Below, piece by piece: positions 16,747-24,713 of a DNA stretch of 26,551 nt. The stretch covers positions 1 through 26,551 of the forward strand of contig JBBROA010000055.1 of assembly GCA_038229875.1 (NCBI GenBank), written 5' to 3'. A model generated the notes under the pieces. It did not search any database. It had not been told where the DNA came from and worked only from the letters and a program-made list of their open reading frames with translations. The stretch comes from JALYUA01 sp038229875. Its GTDB lineage: Bacteria; Acidobacteriota; Thermoanaerobaculia; UBA5066; Gp7-AA6. Made by a program: the position numbers and the translations under genes. How positions within the stretch are numbered: position 1 is the stretch's first letter; the number at the start of each line of letters is the position of its first letter.

Positions 16747-16760
16747 ACGCCGGAATCTTC

Positions 16761-17318
16761 ATGAGCACGCATCGCCCGTATCTTCAGCGCGCAGCCCACA
16801 TCCTGGGCGCGGTCGGTATCGCGTTCGCGCTTCTGGCGGCGGCTCCGGTAGCGGAGTCGCTCCGCACGATTGAGCCGCCGACGGCAGCCCCCGGATCTCG
16901 CGTTCCGCTGGGGTCCCCCTCGCCGGGCGACCTCGTGGCCCGAATCACCGTCCCCCGTCTCGCGCTGGACGCTCCCGTCTACGAAGGAGTGGACTCGCTG
17001 ACGCTGGGACATGGCGCGGGCCATCTGCCGGGAACCGCCCTTCCGGGTGAAGAGGGCGGCACGAACCACACCGTCGTCGCGGTCCCCCGCGATACCGGCG
17101 CGGCGAACATCTCGGAAGTGCGAGTTGGAGAAACCGTCACGATGCGGACGCCCTTTGGCCTGCGCTCCTACCGCGTCAAGTCGCGGCGGATCCTTCCCCC
17201 GGATGCCCTGGAGATCTCTCCGACGCGGCGGCCCCGCGTCACTATCGTCACGCCCTACCCCGCCGATGCCATCGGTCCAGCGCCCATGCGCTTGACGCTG
17301 GTCCTCGAGAGGGCCTGA
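16761..17318 (+). CDS. Class D sortase-like protein lacking catalytic His and Cys (pseudo-sortase)
   Basis: Protein of 185 residues with an N-terminal membrane anchor (about 12-30), a short Pro-rich spacer and a sortase fold (about 56-183). Class D sortase landmarks are present: DLVARITVPRLALDAPVYEGV, GHGAGHLPGTALPGEEG (84-100) and AIGPAPMRL (170-178). Active sortases have GHRDT for the catalytic His and TLxTC[YF]P for the catalytic Cys. Here these read VPRDT (P109) and IVTPYP (P165), so both catalytic residues are proline. The third active-site residue, Arg, is kept as R177. The frame is intact and codon use is like its neighbours, which argues against recent decay. It lies directly after a gene with a sorting-type tail. 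It may bind the tail without cutting it, or the pair may need another sortase. Confidence 0.85.
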   Translation: MSTHRPYLQRAAHILGAVGIAFALLAAAPVAESLRTIEPPTAAPGSRVPLGSPSPGDLVARITVPRLALDAPVYEGVDSLTLGHGAGHLPGTALPGEEGGTNHTVVAVPRDTGAANISEVRVGETVTMRTPFGLRSYRVKSRRILPPDALEISPTRRPRVTIVTPYPADAIGPAPMRLTLVLERA

Positions 17319-17419
17319 TCGCAAAAGCGTGAGGATTGCCCGTTCCGCGTGAGTCGGACGACGTCAGGCCCTGGCGCCCGTGCGGGTCCCCGTTCTTCCC
17401 CGCCTCTTCCATAAAACCG

Positions 17420-18787
17420 TCAACCGCGCTTCGAAGATTCGGTCCGCCCGATCTCCTTCAAAAAATCCGCGACCCGGGCCACCGGGCGGGCCGAGAGCTC
17501 CGGGAACCCGGCCGCGTCCCCGGCGTTGCCGACCGGAAGAAACGCCATGGTGAAACCCAGCGCGGCCGCCTCCCGGAGTCGGGACGCCGCGGCCGGCACC
17601 GTTCGGATTTCACCGAGCAGTCCAATTTCGCCGAACGTCACCGCGCCCGCCGGAAGCGGCACCTGGCGGGCCGAAGAGACGATGGCGGCCACGACCGCCA
17701 GATCGCAGGCGGGCTCGCGGATATCCAGTCCTCCCGCGCACGAGGCGAACACTTCCCGGGTCGAGAGCGCCACGCCCGCGCCTTCCAGGACGGCTAAGAG
17801 AAGAGCCAGGCGGCCGGGATCCACTCCCAGCGCCACACGGCGCGGGGACCCGGCGCTCGCGGACCCGACGAGCGCCTGGATCTCGACCAAGAGCGAGCGG
17901 GAGCCCTCCCGCGCCGCGGCAACCGCGCTTCCCGGCACCCCGGCGCGCCGCTCAGCGAGCAACGCCGCGGAGGGATTCGAGATCTCCGACAATCCCGCAT
18001 TCGTCATTTCGTAAAGGGCGAGCTCTTCGACCGGACCGAAGCGGTTCTTGGTGGCCCTGACGATCCGCCGGGAAGACCCGCGTTCGCCTTCGATCGTCAC
18101 GACCGCGTCCACCAGGTGCTCCAGCGACTTCGGACCCGCGAGGCTCCCGTCTTTCGTGACGTGTCCGATCAGAAGCACCGGAACGGTCCGCGCCTTCGCC
18201 CACCGAAGCAGGGCCGACGCGCACTCGCGCACCTGCGAGACGGTGCCGGGAGCGGATGACAGTGCAGGATCTCGCACCGCCTGGATCGAGTCGACGACCA
18301 CGACGGACGGCGGCCGCGCCTCGCATTCCGCGATCACCCGCGTCACGTCGGTCTCGGCGAGAACGAGCAGCCGCTCCTCCCGGATCCCGAGCCGCTCGCC
18401 GCGCAGGCGCACCTGCGAGGCGGACTCTTCGCCCGAGACGTAGAGCACTTCCCCCGACGCGCGGGCGACTCCGCGCGCGACCTGGAGGAGGAGCGTCGAT
18501 TTCCCTATGCCGGGCTCTCCTCCGAGCAGTACGACCGAGCCGGGCACGATCCCGCCGCCGAGAACCCGGTCGAGGCCCGGCAGTGCGGTCCCGATCCGCT
18601 CCTCGGGCTCCGACGTTACGGAAGAGATGGGGCTCGACGCGGAAACCGCCGCCGCAGCGGGGCGATCTCCGCGGATTTCCTCGACGTAGCTGTTCCATTC
18701 GCTGCAGTCCGGGCAGCGGCCGAGCCACTTGGGCGAGACCGCGCCGCAGGATTGGCAGGCGAAGACTGTCGTGATTCTGGCGCGCAC
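17420..18787 (-). CDS. radA: DNA repair and recombination protein RadA
   Basis: RecA-like branch-migration helicase used in recombination and repair. The 455-residue protein has the N-terminal zinc finger C11-x2-C14 ... C26-x2-C29 (ACQSCGAVSPKWLGRCPDC), a RecA-type ATPase core with Walker A GEPGIGKST, the RadA-specific KNRFG motif (in RATKNRFGPVEELALYEM), and a C-terminal Lon-protease-like domain with GGLDIREPACDLAVVAAI. The start is GTG at 18787. It lies 46 bp after mlaD on the same strand, so it is likely the last gene of the alr-mla run. It converges on the sortase-like gene with 101 bp between them and no clear terminator hairpin. Confidence 0.97.
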   Translation of the reverse strand: MRARITTVFACQSCGAVSPKWLGRCPDCSEWNSYVEEIRGDRPAAAAVSASSPISSVTSEPEERIGTALPGLDRVLGGGIVPGSVVLLGGEPGIGKSTLLLQVARGVARASGEVLYVSGEESASQVRLRGERLGIREERLLVLAETDVTRVIAECEARPPSVVVVDSIQAVRDPALSSAPGTVSQVRECASALLRWAKARTVPVLLIGHVTKDGSLAGPKSLEHLVDAVVTIEGERGSSRRIVRATKNRFGPVEELALYEMTNAGLSEISNPSAALLAERRAGVPGSAVAAAREGSRSLLVEIQALVGSASAGSPRRVALGVDPGRLALLLAVLEGAGVALSTREVFASCAGGLDIREPACDLAVVAAIVSSARQVPLPAGAVTFGEIGLLGEIRTVPAAASRLREAAALGFTMAFLPVGNAGDAAGFPELSARPVARVADFLKEIGRTESSKRG

Positions 18788-18833
18788 GGGTGAGCTCAGG
18801 TCCGTGCGCGCGAGGGTGCGGCGATTCCGCGAA

Positions 18834-20285
18834 TCACGGCCGGATCGGGAGGGAGCCGAGCAGGTACTTGATGTCGTCGTCGCTCCAGCGCAGGCCGCCG
18901 CCCAGGAAGAGGGAGTCGGCCTTCCGCCCGCGGTTTAAGAAGTCATCCCATCCGCCCGTCACGTACACGGACGGCGAGAAGTAGTACCGCGCCGTGACCT
19001 TGCCGTGGGCGGCGAAGTTCGGCCGCGAAAAGTCGAAGAGCTCCGCGCTGAACCGCAGGCGGTCGTTCAGCGAACGGTAGTCGAGCGCGGCGCCGCCGCG
19101 GGACTCGATGATTCCGGCGCGGGCGGCAAGGTTGTTCCACCGATAACCGAAGAGAGCGCTGATCGCGAGCTCATCCTTGAACTCCTGAGTGTCGATCGTC
19201 GAAACCTCCCGGTGCCCGTCGGGGAAGGTGGTCGTCACCTGGCTCAACGTGTTCACGCGTTTGCCGAGCGGCTGCGTCGAAAGCTCGAGCTCGTAGAACT
19301 GAGGCGAGTTTTCCTTGTTCACGTCGAGGGTGACGTAGCCCTTCGCGGTGCTCCCCCGGGCCAGGTACTCCGAGCGCATACCGAGATCGAGCTTGATCCG
19401 GCTCGCGGCCCCGAGCGCCTTGTTCAGGCCCCCGACGCCCTCCTTGACCGCGACGAGCGCGTCGTTCAGGTTCTTGTGCGTCTCGTCGCTCTGCACGAGC
19501 TTGCCGACCGTACCCTCGCCTTCCTTGATGCGACCGGTGATCTGGTTGAGGTTGTCGGCGGTGGTCTCGAGCTTCTGTGAGATGTCGCGGATGTTCGCGA
19601 TGCTCCCGCTGACATTGCCCGCATTGCTCGCTACGAGGCGGTCGATGCGGTCGACGAGCTTCGTCATCATCGCGGAAAACTCGCGGAAGTTGCCAACCGT
19701 GGAGTCCACATTCCCGCGGTTCGCGGCGATCATCGTGCGCAGGTCGTCGGAGATTATCCGCACGTTTTCAACGATCGTGCGGAGCCTCTCCTCCCCCTCC
19801 GGCCCGCCGAGCGACTGGTTCAGGTTGTGGCTGATGTCCTTCACGTCGACTTCGATGTCGCGCGCGAGCTTGGTGATCTGGTCGAAGGTGACCGGCACTT
19901 CGCCCTTGATTACGGTTCCCTCGGGGAGCGGCTGTTCCCCGACAGGGCCCGGGATGAGCTCGACGTACTTTTCTCCGAGGAGTCCCAGGTTCGCCACGGA
20001 CGCAGAAGCCCCGCGGCGCAGGTCGACGTCCGGGTTGTCGATCTGAAGGTCCACGATCGCGCTTTTCCCGTTTCTTCCGAGGTGGATCTTGTCGACCTTC
20101 CCGACCGGCACGCCGGAGATCCGGACGGTGGACTTCTCGTTCAACCCGGAGATGTCCGGAAACTCCACGGAAACGCGGTGGCCCGCGCCCCGGCCTAACC
20201 GGAGCCCCTGGATCTGCCAGATCAGGACGCCCGCCAGGATCAGAACGACGACGAAGAAAACTCCGACTTTTGCCGCGGCGTTCAT
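18834..20285 (-). CDS. MlaD/MCE-domain protein with beta-rich, barrel-like C-terminal domain
   Basis: Substrate-binding part of an MCE/Mla-type lipid transport system. The 483-residue protein has an N-terminal TM helix (8-26) anchoring it in the inner membrane and an MCE domain (about 36-113: VSVEFPDISGLNEKSTVRIS, LGLLGEKYVELIPG). A long helical, coiled-coil-like stretch follows (about 131-290). Residues 296-483 are different: alternating aromatic and polar residues in many short predicted strands (DELAISALFGYRWNN, RLRFSAELFDF, KVTARYYFSPSVYVTGGWDD, SLFLGGGLRW). This resembles an outer-membrane beta barrel or a barrel-like cap. E. coli MlaD has only about 180 residues. The ATG overlaps the mlaF stop (ATGA). 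Confidence 0.9.
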   Translation of the reverse strand: MNAAAKVGVFFVVVLILAGVLIWQIQGLRLGRGAGHRVSVEFPDISGLNEKSTVRISGVPVGKVDKIHLGRNGKSAIVDLQIDNPDVDLRRGASASVANLGLLGEKYVELIPGPVGEQPLPEGTVIKGEVPVTFDQITKLARDIEVDVKDISHNLNQSLGGPEGEERLRTIVENVRIISDDLRTMIAANRGNVDSTVGNFREFSAMMTKLVDRIDRLVASNAGNVSGSIANIRDISQKLETTADNLNQITGRIKEGEGTVGKLVQSDETHKNLNDALVAVKEGVGGLNKALGAASRIKLDLGMRSEYLARGSTAKGYVTLDVNKENSPQFYELELSTQPLGKRVNTLSQVTTTFPDGHREVSTIDTQEFKDELAISALFGYRWNNLAARAGIIESRGGAALDYRSLNDRLRFSAELFDFSRPNFAAHGKVTARYYFSPSVYVTGGWDDFLNRGRKADSLFLGGGLRWSDDDIKYLLGSLPIRP

Positions 20286-21112
20286 GCGCCCTCCGAAGGT
20301 CTTTTACTGGGTGCCACCTGGCCCTCGGGAGTCAGCGGCCCCTCCGCGCTCCCCTGAACAAACTGCTTCACCGAGGGGTCCTGCGAGCTCAGGAACTCAT
20401 CCGGCGGAGCCTGGAAGATGATCTTGCCGCCGTAGAGAAGGGCGATGCGGTCGCCGATCTTGCGGGCGCTCGGCATGTGGTGCGTGATCGTCACGATGGT
20501 CGCGTTCAATTTCTCGCGCATGTTGAGGATGACCTCGTCGATGACGTCCGTCATGATCGGGTCGAGGCCCGTGTTCGGTTCGTCGAAGAGCAGGATGTCC
20601 GGCTCATGCGCGATCGCGCGAGCAAATCCGACCCGGCGCCGCATGCCTCCCGAAAGCTCCGAAGGCCGCTTTTCCTCGACGTTCGGGAGATGGACGATGT
20701 CGAGGCACTCGCGCACGCGGTCCCGGATTTCCCGGGTCGGGCGCCCGGATCGCCGCAGCGGAAACGCCACGTTGTCGTACACGTTCATCGAGTCGAACAG
20801 AGCGCCCTCCTGGAAGGACATCCCGAACTCCTTACGGAGCTCGTTGCGCTCCCGGTCGGAGATCGCCCAGACGTCCTTCCCCTCGACGAACACGCGCCCC
20901 GAGTCGGGCTTCAGCAGTCCGATCAGGTGCTTCAACAGGACGCTCTTGCCGGTCCCCGACGGACCGACGATCACGAGCGACTCGCCGTCCGCAACCTCGA
21001 AGCTCAGGCCGTCGAGCACCACGCGGCCGTCGAAGGACTTGTGGAGGTCTTCCGCGCGGAGCTTCGGCTCGGATTCGGCCTGCCGAACGGGCTCATCGCG
21101 TCGAGCCTCCAT
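20282..21112 (-). CDS. mlaF: MlaF-type ABC transporter ATPase
   Basis: ATPase of the MlaFEDB-type phospholipid transporter, acting on the cytosolic face of the inner membrane. With the ATG at 21112 the protein has 276 residues. Motifs: Walker A GPSGTGKS, Q-loop SFQEGALFDSMNVYDNVAFPL (typical MlaF wording), signature LSGGMRRRVGFARAI, Walker B ILLFDEPNTGLDP, and the H-loop in THHMPSARKIGDRIALLYGGKI. A much longer open frame extends upstream but is a shadow of mlaE. The start overlaps the mlaE stop by one base (TGATG) and its own stop overlaps mlaD (ATGA). Confidence 0.95.
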   Translation of the reverse strand: MEARRDEPVRQAESEPKLRAEDLHKSFDGRVVLDGLSFEVADGESLVIVGPSGTGKSVLLKHLIGLLKPDSGRVFVEGKDVWAISDRERNELRKEFGMSFQEGALFDSMNVYDNVAFPLRRSGRPTREIRDRVRECLDIVHLPNVEEKRPSELSGGMRRRVGFARAIAHEPDILLFDEPNTGLDPIMTDVIDEVILNMREKLNATIVTITHHMPSARKIGDRIALLYGGKIIFQAPPDEFLSSQDPSVKQFVQGSAEGPLTPEGQVAPSKRPSEGA

Positions 21113-21882
21113 CAGAACAGCAGCTTGGTCAGGAAGAAGTCGGCGAAGAGCACAGACAGGCTTCCGCTGACGACCGCGCGAGTCGTCGAGCGGCCGACGC
21201 CCTCGGCGCCCCCGGTTGTGTAGTACCCGCGGACGCACGCGATCAGGGAAAAGATCAATCCGAAAACGGCGGCCTTGATCATCCCCGAGACGATGTCGTC
21301 GCCGATGTGGAGGAACTGGAACGAGTTCTCGAGGTATCGGACCGGGTTCACTCCGAGAAGCTTCACGGCGACGAGATAACCGCCCCAGATCCCGACCGCG
21401 TCGCCCATGATGACCAGAAGCGGCATCATGACGATCGACGCGGCGATCCGCGGGACCATGAGGTACTGGATGGGCTCGGTTCCGAGCGCGGTCAGAGCGT
21501 CGATCTGCTCGGTCACCCGCATCGAGCCGAGCTCCGCGGCCATCGAGCTCCCCACGCGGCCGGTCACCATCAGCGCGCAGAGGACCGGCGAGAGCTCGCG
21601 GGTCAGCGACAGCGCCACGACGCTGCCGACGAGGCTCTCGGCGTGGAAACGCGCGAACCCGTTGACCGTCTGAAGCGCCATCACCATGCCGGTGAACAGC
21701 GTGGTCAAAAAGACGACCGGCACGGAGTCCACTCCCACCCGCACCATCTGCCGGAAGAGCTCGGGCACGTCGTAGGGGGGCCGGAAAGTCCACCCGATCA
21801 CCCGACCCATCATCTGGAACACGTGCCCGAACTCCTCGAGGACGCGGAGCACCGTCCGCCCGATGGCTTCGAAGAACTTCAT
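21112..21882 (-). CDS. mlaE: MlaE-type ABC transporter permease
   Basis: Inner-membrane permease of the MCE/Mla system (MlaE/DUF140 family). The 256-residue protein starts MKFFEAIGR at 21882. It has an amphipathic N-terminal helix and about five membrane segments, for example VVFLTTLFTGMVMAL, IVMMPLLVIMGDAVGIWGGY and the segment around AAVFGLIFSLIACV. The conserved core ELSPVLCALMVTGRVGSSMAAELGSMRVTEQIDAL is the family hallmark. Its ATG overlaps the alr stop (ATGA) and its stop overlaps mlaF. No mlaB (STAS) or mlaC gene is in the window. Confidence 0.95.
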   Translation of the reverse strand: MKFFEAIGRTVLRVLEEFGHVFQMMGRVIGWTFRPPYDVPELFRQMVRVGVDSVPVVFLTTLFTGMVMALQTVNGFARFHAESLVGSVVALSLTRELSPVLCALMVTGRVGSSMAAELGSMRVTEQIDALTALGTEPIQYLMVPRIAASIVMMPLLVIMGDAVGIWGGYLVAVKLLGVNPVRYLENSFQFLHIGDDIVSGMIKAAVFGLIFSLIACVRGYYTTGGAEGVGRSTTRAVVSGSLSVLFADFFLTKLLF

Positions 21883-22991
21883 GAGACGTAGACGCGGGGC
21901 ACGCGCGTCGAGAACCCGCAGACGATCTCGTACGGGATCGTCCCGGCTGCGCGCGCGAGGTCCCACGCGTCGATCGTGTGGATGCCGTCGCTCCCCAGGA
22001 GGACCACGCGGTCTCCGGACTCGGCGCCGCTGTCGGTTGCGTCCACCAGCGTCAGATCCATGCTCACGGCGCCGACGACGGGCGCTTTGCCTCCGCGTAT
22101 CAAGACAGCAATCCCCCCGGATAGGGAGCGTCGGAAGCCGTCATGATAGCCGATCGGAAGCGCCGCGACCCGGGTTGTCCGGGACGTCACGAACGTGCCT
22201 CCATACCCGAGCGGCGTTCCGGGCGGCACCGTCTTGACCGACAGCACTTCCGTCTCGAGCGACATCGCCGGCCGCAGTCCCGGGTCTCCGACTTTTTCGG
22301 AGGGGGCGATTCCGTAGATCGCGATCCCCGTGCGCACCGCGTCCAGCCGCGCTTCCGGAAATGCGAGCGCCCCCGCGGAATTGGAAGCGTGAAGGATTCC
22401 CGGATCGAAACCGGCGCTGCGCAGCGCCTCGACCGCGGAGGCAAACGCCCCGATCTGCGCCGCCGTGGCGCCGGACTCCGGATCCGTCGCGCTCGCGAAC
22501 TGCGTGAACGTCCCGGAAAGACGCAGGGACGGACTCTCGCGCAGCGCCTCGATCATCGCCGGCAATTCGTCGCGTCGGACGCCGAGGCGTCCCATACCCG
22601 TGTCGATCTTCAAATGAAAGGGCAGTGGCGACGGAAGGCGGGCGTCCGAGGCGGCGGCGCCGAGGGCCCTCGCCTGGGCGACGTCGTGGACCGTCGGTGT
22701 GAGGCGAGCGCTCGAGAAGATCCAGACGTCCTCCGGGTCCCCCGACGAGAGAAGCAGGATCTCGCCCGCGATCCCGGCGTCCCGAAGGGCCACTGCTTCC
22801 TCGGGAAGCGCCACCGCGAATCTCCGCGTCCCTTCCGCGGAAAGCCGCCCGGCGACCGCGACCGCGCCGTGGCCGTATGCGTCCGCCTTGACGACCGGGA
22901 TCACCTCCGCGCCGCCGGCCCGGGCGCGGAGGAGGCGGAAATTCTCCGCAATCGCGCCGAGATCAACGACGGCGCGCGTCCGCCGTGTCAT
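21879..22991 (-). CDS. alr: Alanine racemase
   Basis: PLP enzyme that makes D-alanine for peptidoglycan. The 370-residue protein has the PLP lysine K35 in VVKADAYGHG, the carbamylated-Lys segment HLKIDTGMGRLG (K128, R135), H201 in LHASNSAG, R220 (AVRTGIAIYG), the catalytic Tyr Y263 (LGYGGTF), SMD (310-312) and Y354. One usually conserved active-site residue differs: the THFA motif reads TQFA (Q164). It is translationally coupled to mlaE by a 4-bp overlap, linking wall precursor supply with an envelope lipid transporter in one message. The start ATG at 22991 has no clear Shine-Dalgarno. Confidence 0.95.
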   Translation of the reverse strand: MTRRTRAVVDLGAIAENFRLLRARAGGAEVIPVVKADAYGHGAVAVAGRLSAEGTRRFAVALPEEAVALRDAGIAGEILLLSSGDPEDVWIFSSARLTPTVHDVAQARALGAAASDARLPSPLPFHLKIDTGMGRLGVRRDELPAMIEALRESPSLRLSGTFTQFASATDPESGATAAQIGAFASAVEALRSAGFDPGILHASNSAGALAFPEARLDAVRTGIAIYGIAPSEKVGDPGLRPAMSLETEVLSVKTVPPGTPLGYGGTFVTSRTTRVAALPIGYHDGFRRSLSGGIAVLIRGGKAPVVGAVSMDLTLVDATDSGAESGDRVVLLGSDGIHTIDAWDLARAAGTIPYEIVCGFSTRVPRVYVS

Positions 22992-23332
22992 GGCCGCCCC
23001 CAGGGGGGTTTCGGCGGGGAAAGCATCCGGTGGATCATGCCTTCAAACTCTCGTGCTCGCGACCTGTCACGCCGCTCGCGCTCCGTCGGGTTTGATGTTT
23101 CACGCCTCGCCGCGGGCGGGAAGAGGGAATCCGCATGGCTCGCCACGATGGTGGCTAAGTTCGCATCGAGAGGAGTCTCCTGACCGAAGGGAAGGAGGAG
23201 CCTCTCGATGCGGGAGCCGGAGCGAACGGAGGGACGAGGCCGGCGGTCGAGGCCGCAACCGGCCGAGCCGGCGGCCGGTGCCGTTCGCGCGGCGCGCGAC
23301 CGGCACGTCCCGAAGTGAGCGGAGGCGACGGT
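22992..23332. repeat. Highly structured intergenic region between dnaB and alr
   Basis: 341 bases without a credible gene but with several inverted repeats. The main one is CGCATCGAGAGG (23162-23173) with CCTCTCGATGCG (23201-23212), a perfect 12-bp stem. The 27-base loop can add a CTCC/GGAG pair. GCCAC/GTGGC (23142-23155) lies just before it. GTGCCG...CGGCAC (23278-23306) can extend inward by about 6 more pairs with one mismatch. None is followed by a T-run in the minus direction, so these are not typical terminators. A tiny plus-strand frame, MARHDGG (23135-23158), has a GAGGG upstream. The region could be a structured RNA or a dispersed repeat element. Confidence 0.6.
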
Positions 23333-24697
23333 TTAGAACGGCTGGTCCGGAGAAGAGGCTCCGCCCGCGTAGTTCGCAAAGGTCATGTGGTCGGCGAGGA
23401 AAACGAGAGAGAAGTCTCCGGTCGGTCCGTTGCGCTGCTTGGCGATGAGCACATCCGCGATTCCCTTCCTCTCGGTGTCGCGCTCGTAAAGCTCTTCGCG
23501 GTACAGGAAGATCACCACGTCGGCGTCCTGCTCGATCGATCCCGAGTCGCGCAGGTCCGAGAGCTGCGGCTTGCGCTGGTCACCTTTGCGCGACTCCGGC
23601 GAACGCGACAGCTGCGACAGGGCCAGGATCGGGACCTGCAGCTCTTTGGCGAGGAGCTTCAAGCCGCGCGAGATCTGGGAGACCTCCTGCGTCCGGTTGT
23701 CGAAGCGCCCGTGTCCCCCCATGAGCTGGAGGTAGTCCACGACGATCAGATCGAGACCCTTCTCCCGTTTCAGCCGCTGCCCCTTCGCGCGCATCTCGGG
23801 GACGGAAAGCCCCGCCCCGTCGTCCAAAAAGAAGTTCGCCCCGGCGATCTTCGACTGCGCCGTCACGAGCCGCACCATCGCCTCCTTCGAAGCGTAACCG
23901 TCTCGCACCTTCTTGGCGTCGACGTCCGCCTCCGAACACAGCACCCGGAAGCCGAGCTGCTCCTTGGACATTTCGAGCGAAAAGAAGCCGACGGAACGCC
24001 CTTCGCGAAAAGCGATGTGCTGCGCGATGTTCAGCGCGAACGAGGTCTTGCCGACGGAGGGGCGGGCGGCCAGGATGATCAGATCGCTCGACTGGAGCCC
24101 CGAGGTCATGCGGTCGAGATCCAGGAACCCGGTGGGAAGCCCCGACAGGACGCCCTTGCGGTCCTGCGCCTCTTCGATGAGCTCGAGATTCCGCTTGACG
24201 ACCTGGGCGATCGGGACGAATCCGCCGCGGACGGAGTCCTCCGCGATGTCGAAGATCGATCCCGTGGACTCGCCGAGGAGCTCCTCGGCGTTTTTTTCCT
24301 GAGCGAGCCCTTCGCGCACCATCTGCTGGCCGACGCGGATCAGCCGGCGAAGAGTCGACTTCTCCTTGACGATCCGTGCGTAGTGCTCGACGTTCGCAAC
24401 CTCGGGGACTCCGTCGAGCAGGGCCGAGAGGTACGCGGTGCCGCCGGCCTGATCGACCGTGCCCGCGCGGTCGAGCTCCTCCTTGAGCGTGAGGATGTCG
24501 ATCTCGGCGGAGCGCTGGAAGAGCTCCATCATCGCCCGGAAGATCCGGCGGTGCGTGTCCGGGAAAAAATCGTTTTCGCCGAGGATCGGGACCACGAACG
24601 AAAGCGAAGACGGGTCGAGCAGGATCGCGCCGAGGACCGATCGCTCGGCCTCGAGATTCTGCGGAAGTCCCTTGTCGGTTGTTACGGTTTCGAGCAT
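23333..24697 (-). CDS. dnaB: Replicative DNA helicase DnaB
   Basis: Hexameric helicase that unwinds DNA at the replication fork. With the ATG at 24697 the protein has 454 residues. The N-terminal helical domain begins PQNLEAERSVLGAILLD. The RecA-like C-terminal domain has Walker A ARPSVGKTS, the FFSLEMSKEQL segment, Walker B DLIVVDYLQLM, QEVSQISRGLKLLAKEL, SQLSRSPESR and the DSGSIEQDADVVIFLYR motif. A TTG-initiated longer frame (to 24742) is rejected because that TTG lies within a near-perfect -35 box. No intein is present. The usual rpsF-rpsR-rplI neighbours are absent. Confidence 0.97.
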   Translation of the reverse strand: MLETVTTDKGLPQNLEAERSVLGAILLDPSSLSFVVPILGENDFFPDTHRRIFRAMMELFQRSAEIDILTLKEELDRAGTVDQAGGTAYLSALLDGVPEVANVEHYARIVKEKSTLRRLIRVGQQMVREGLAQEKNAEELLGESTGSIFDIAEDSVRGGFVPIAQVVKRNLELIEEAQDRKGVLSGLPTGFLDLDRMTSGLQSSDLIILAARPSVGKTSFALNIAQHIAFREGRSVGFFSLEMSKEQLGFRVLCSEADVDAKKVRDGYASKEAMVRLVTAQSKIAGANFFLDDGAGLSVPEMRAKGQRLKREKGLDLIVVDYLQLMGGHGRFDNRTQEVSQISRGLKLLAKELQVPILALSQLSRSPESRKGDQRKPQLSDLRDSGSIEQDADVVIFLYREELYERDTERKGIADVLIAKQRNGPTGDFSLVFLADHMTFANYAGGASSPDQPF

Positions 24698-24713
24698 CGG
24701 CGGATTGAGCCGG

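Noticed and set aside
16761..17318. Calling the sortase-like gene a decayed pseudogene
   Set aside because: The reading frame is full length, the membrane anchor and fold motifs are intact and the Arg is kept. Only the two catalytic positions are changed, which is not what random decay looks like.
23162..23306. Intrinsic terminator after dnaB
   Set aside because: The stems are strong but none is followed by a T-run in the direction of dnaB transcription.
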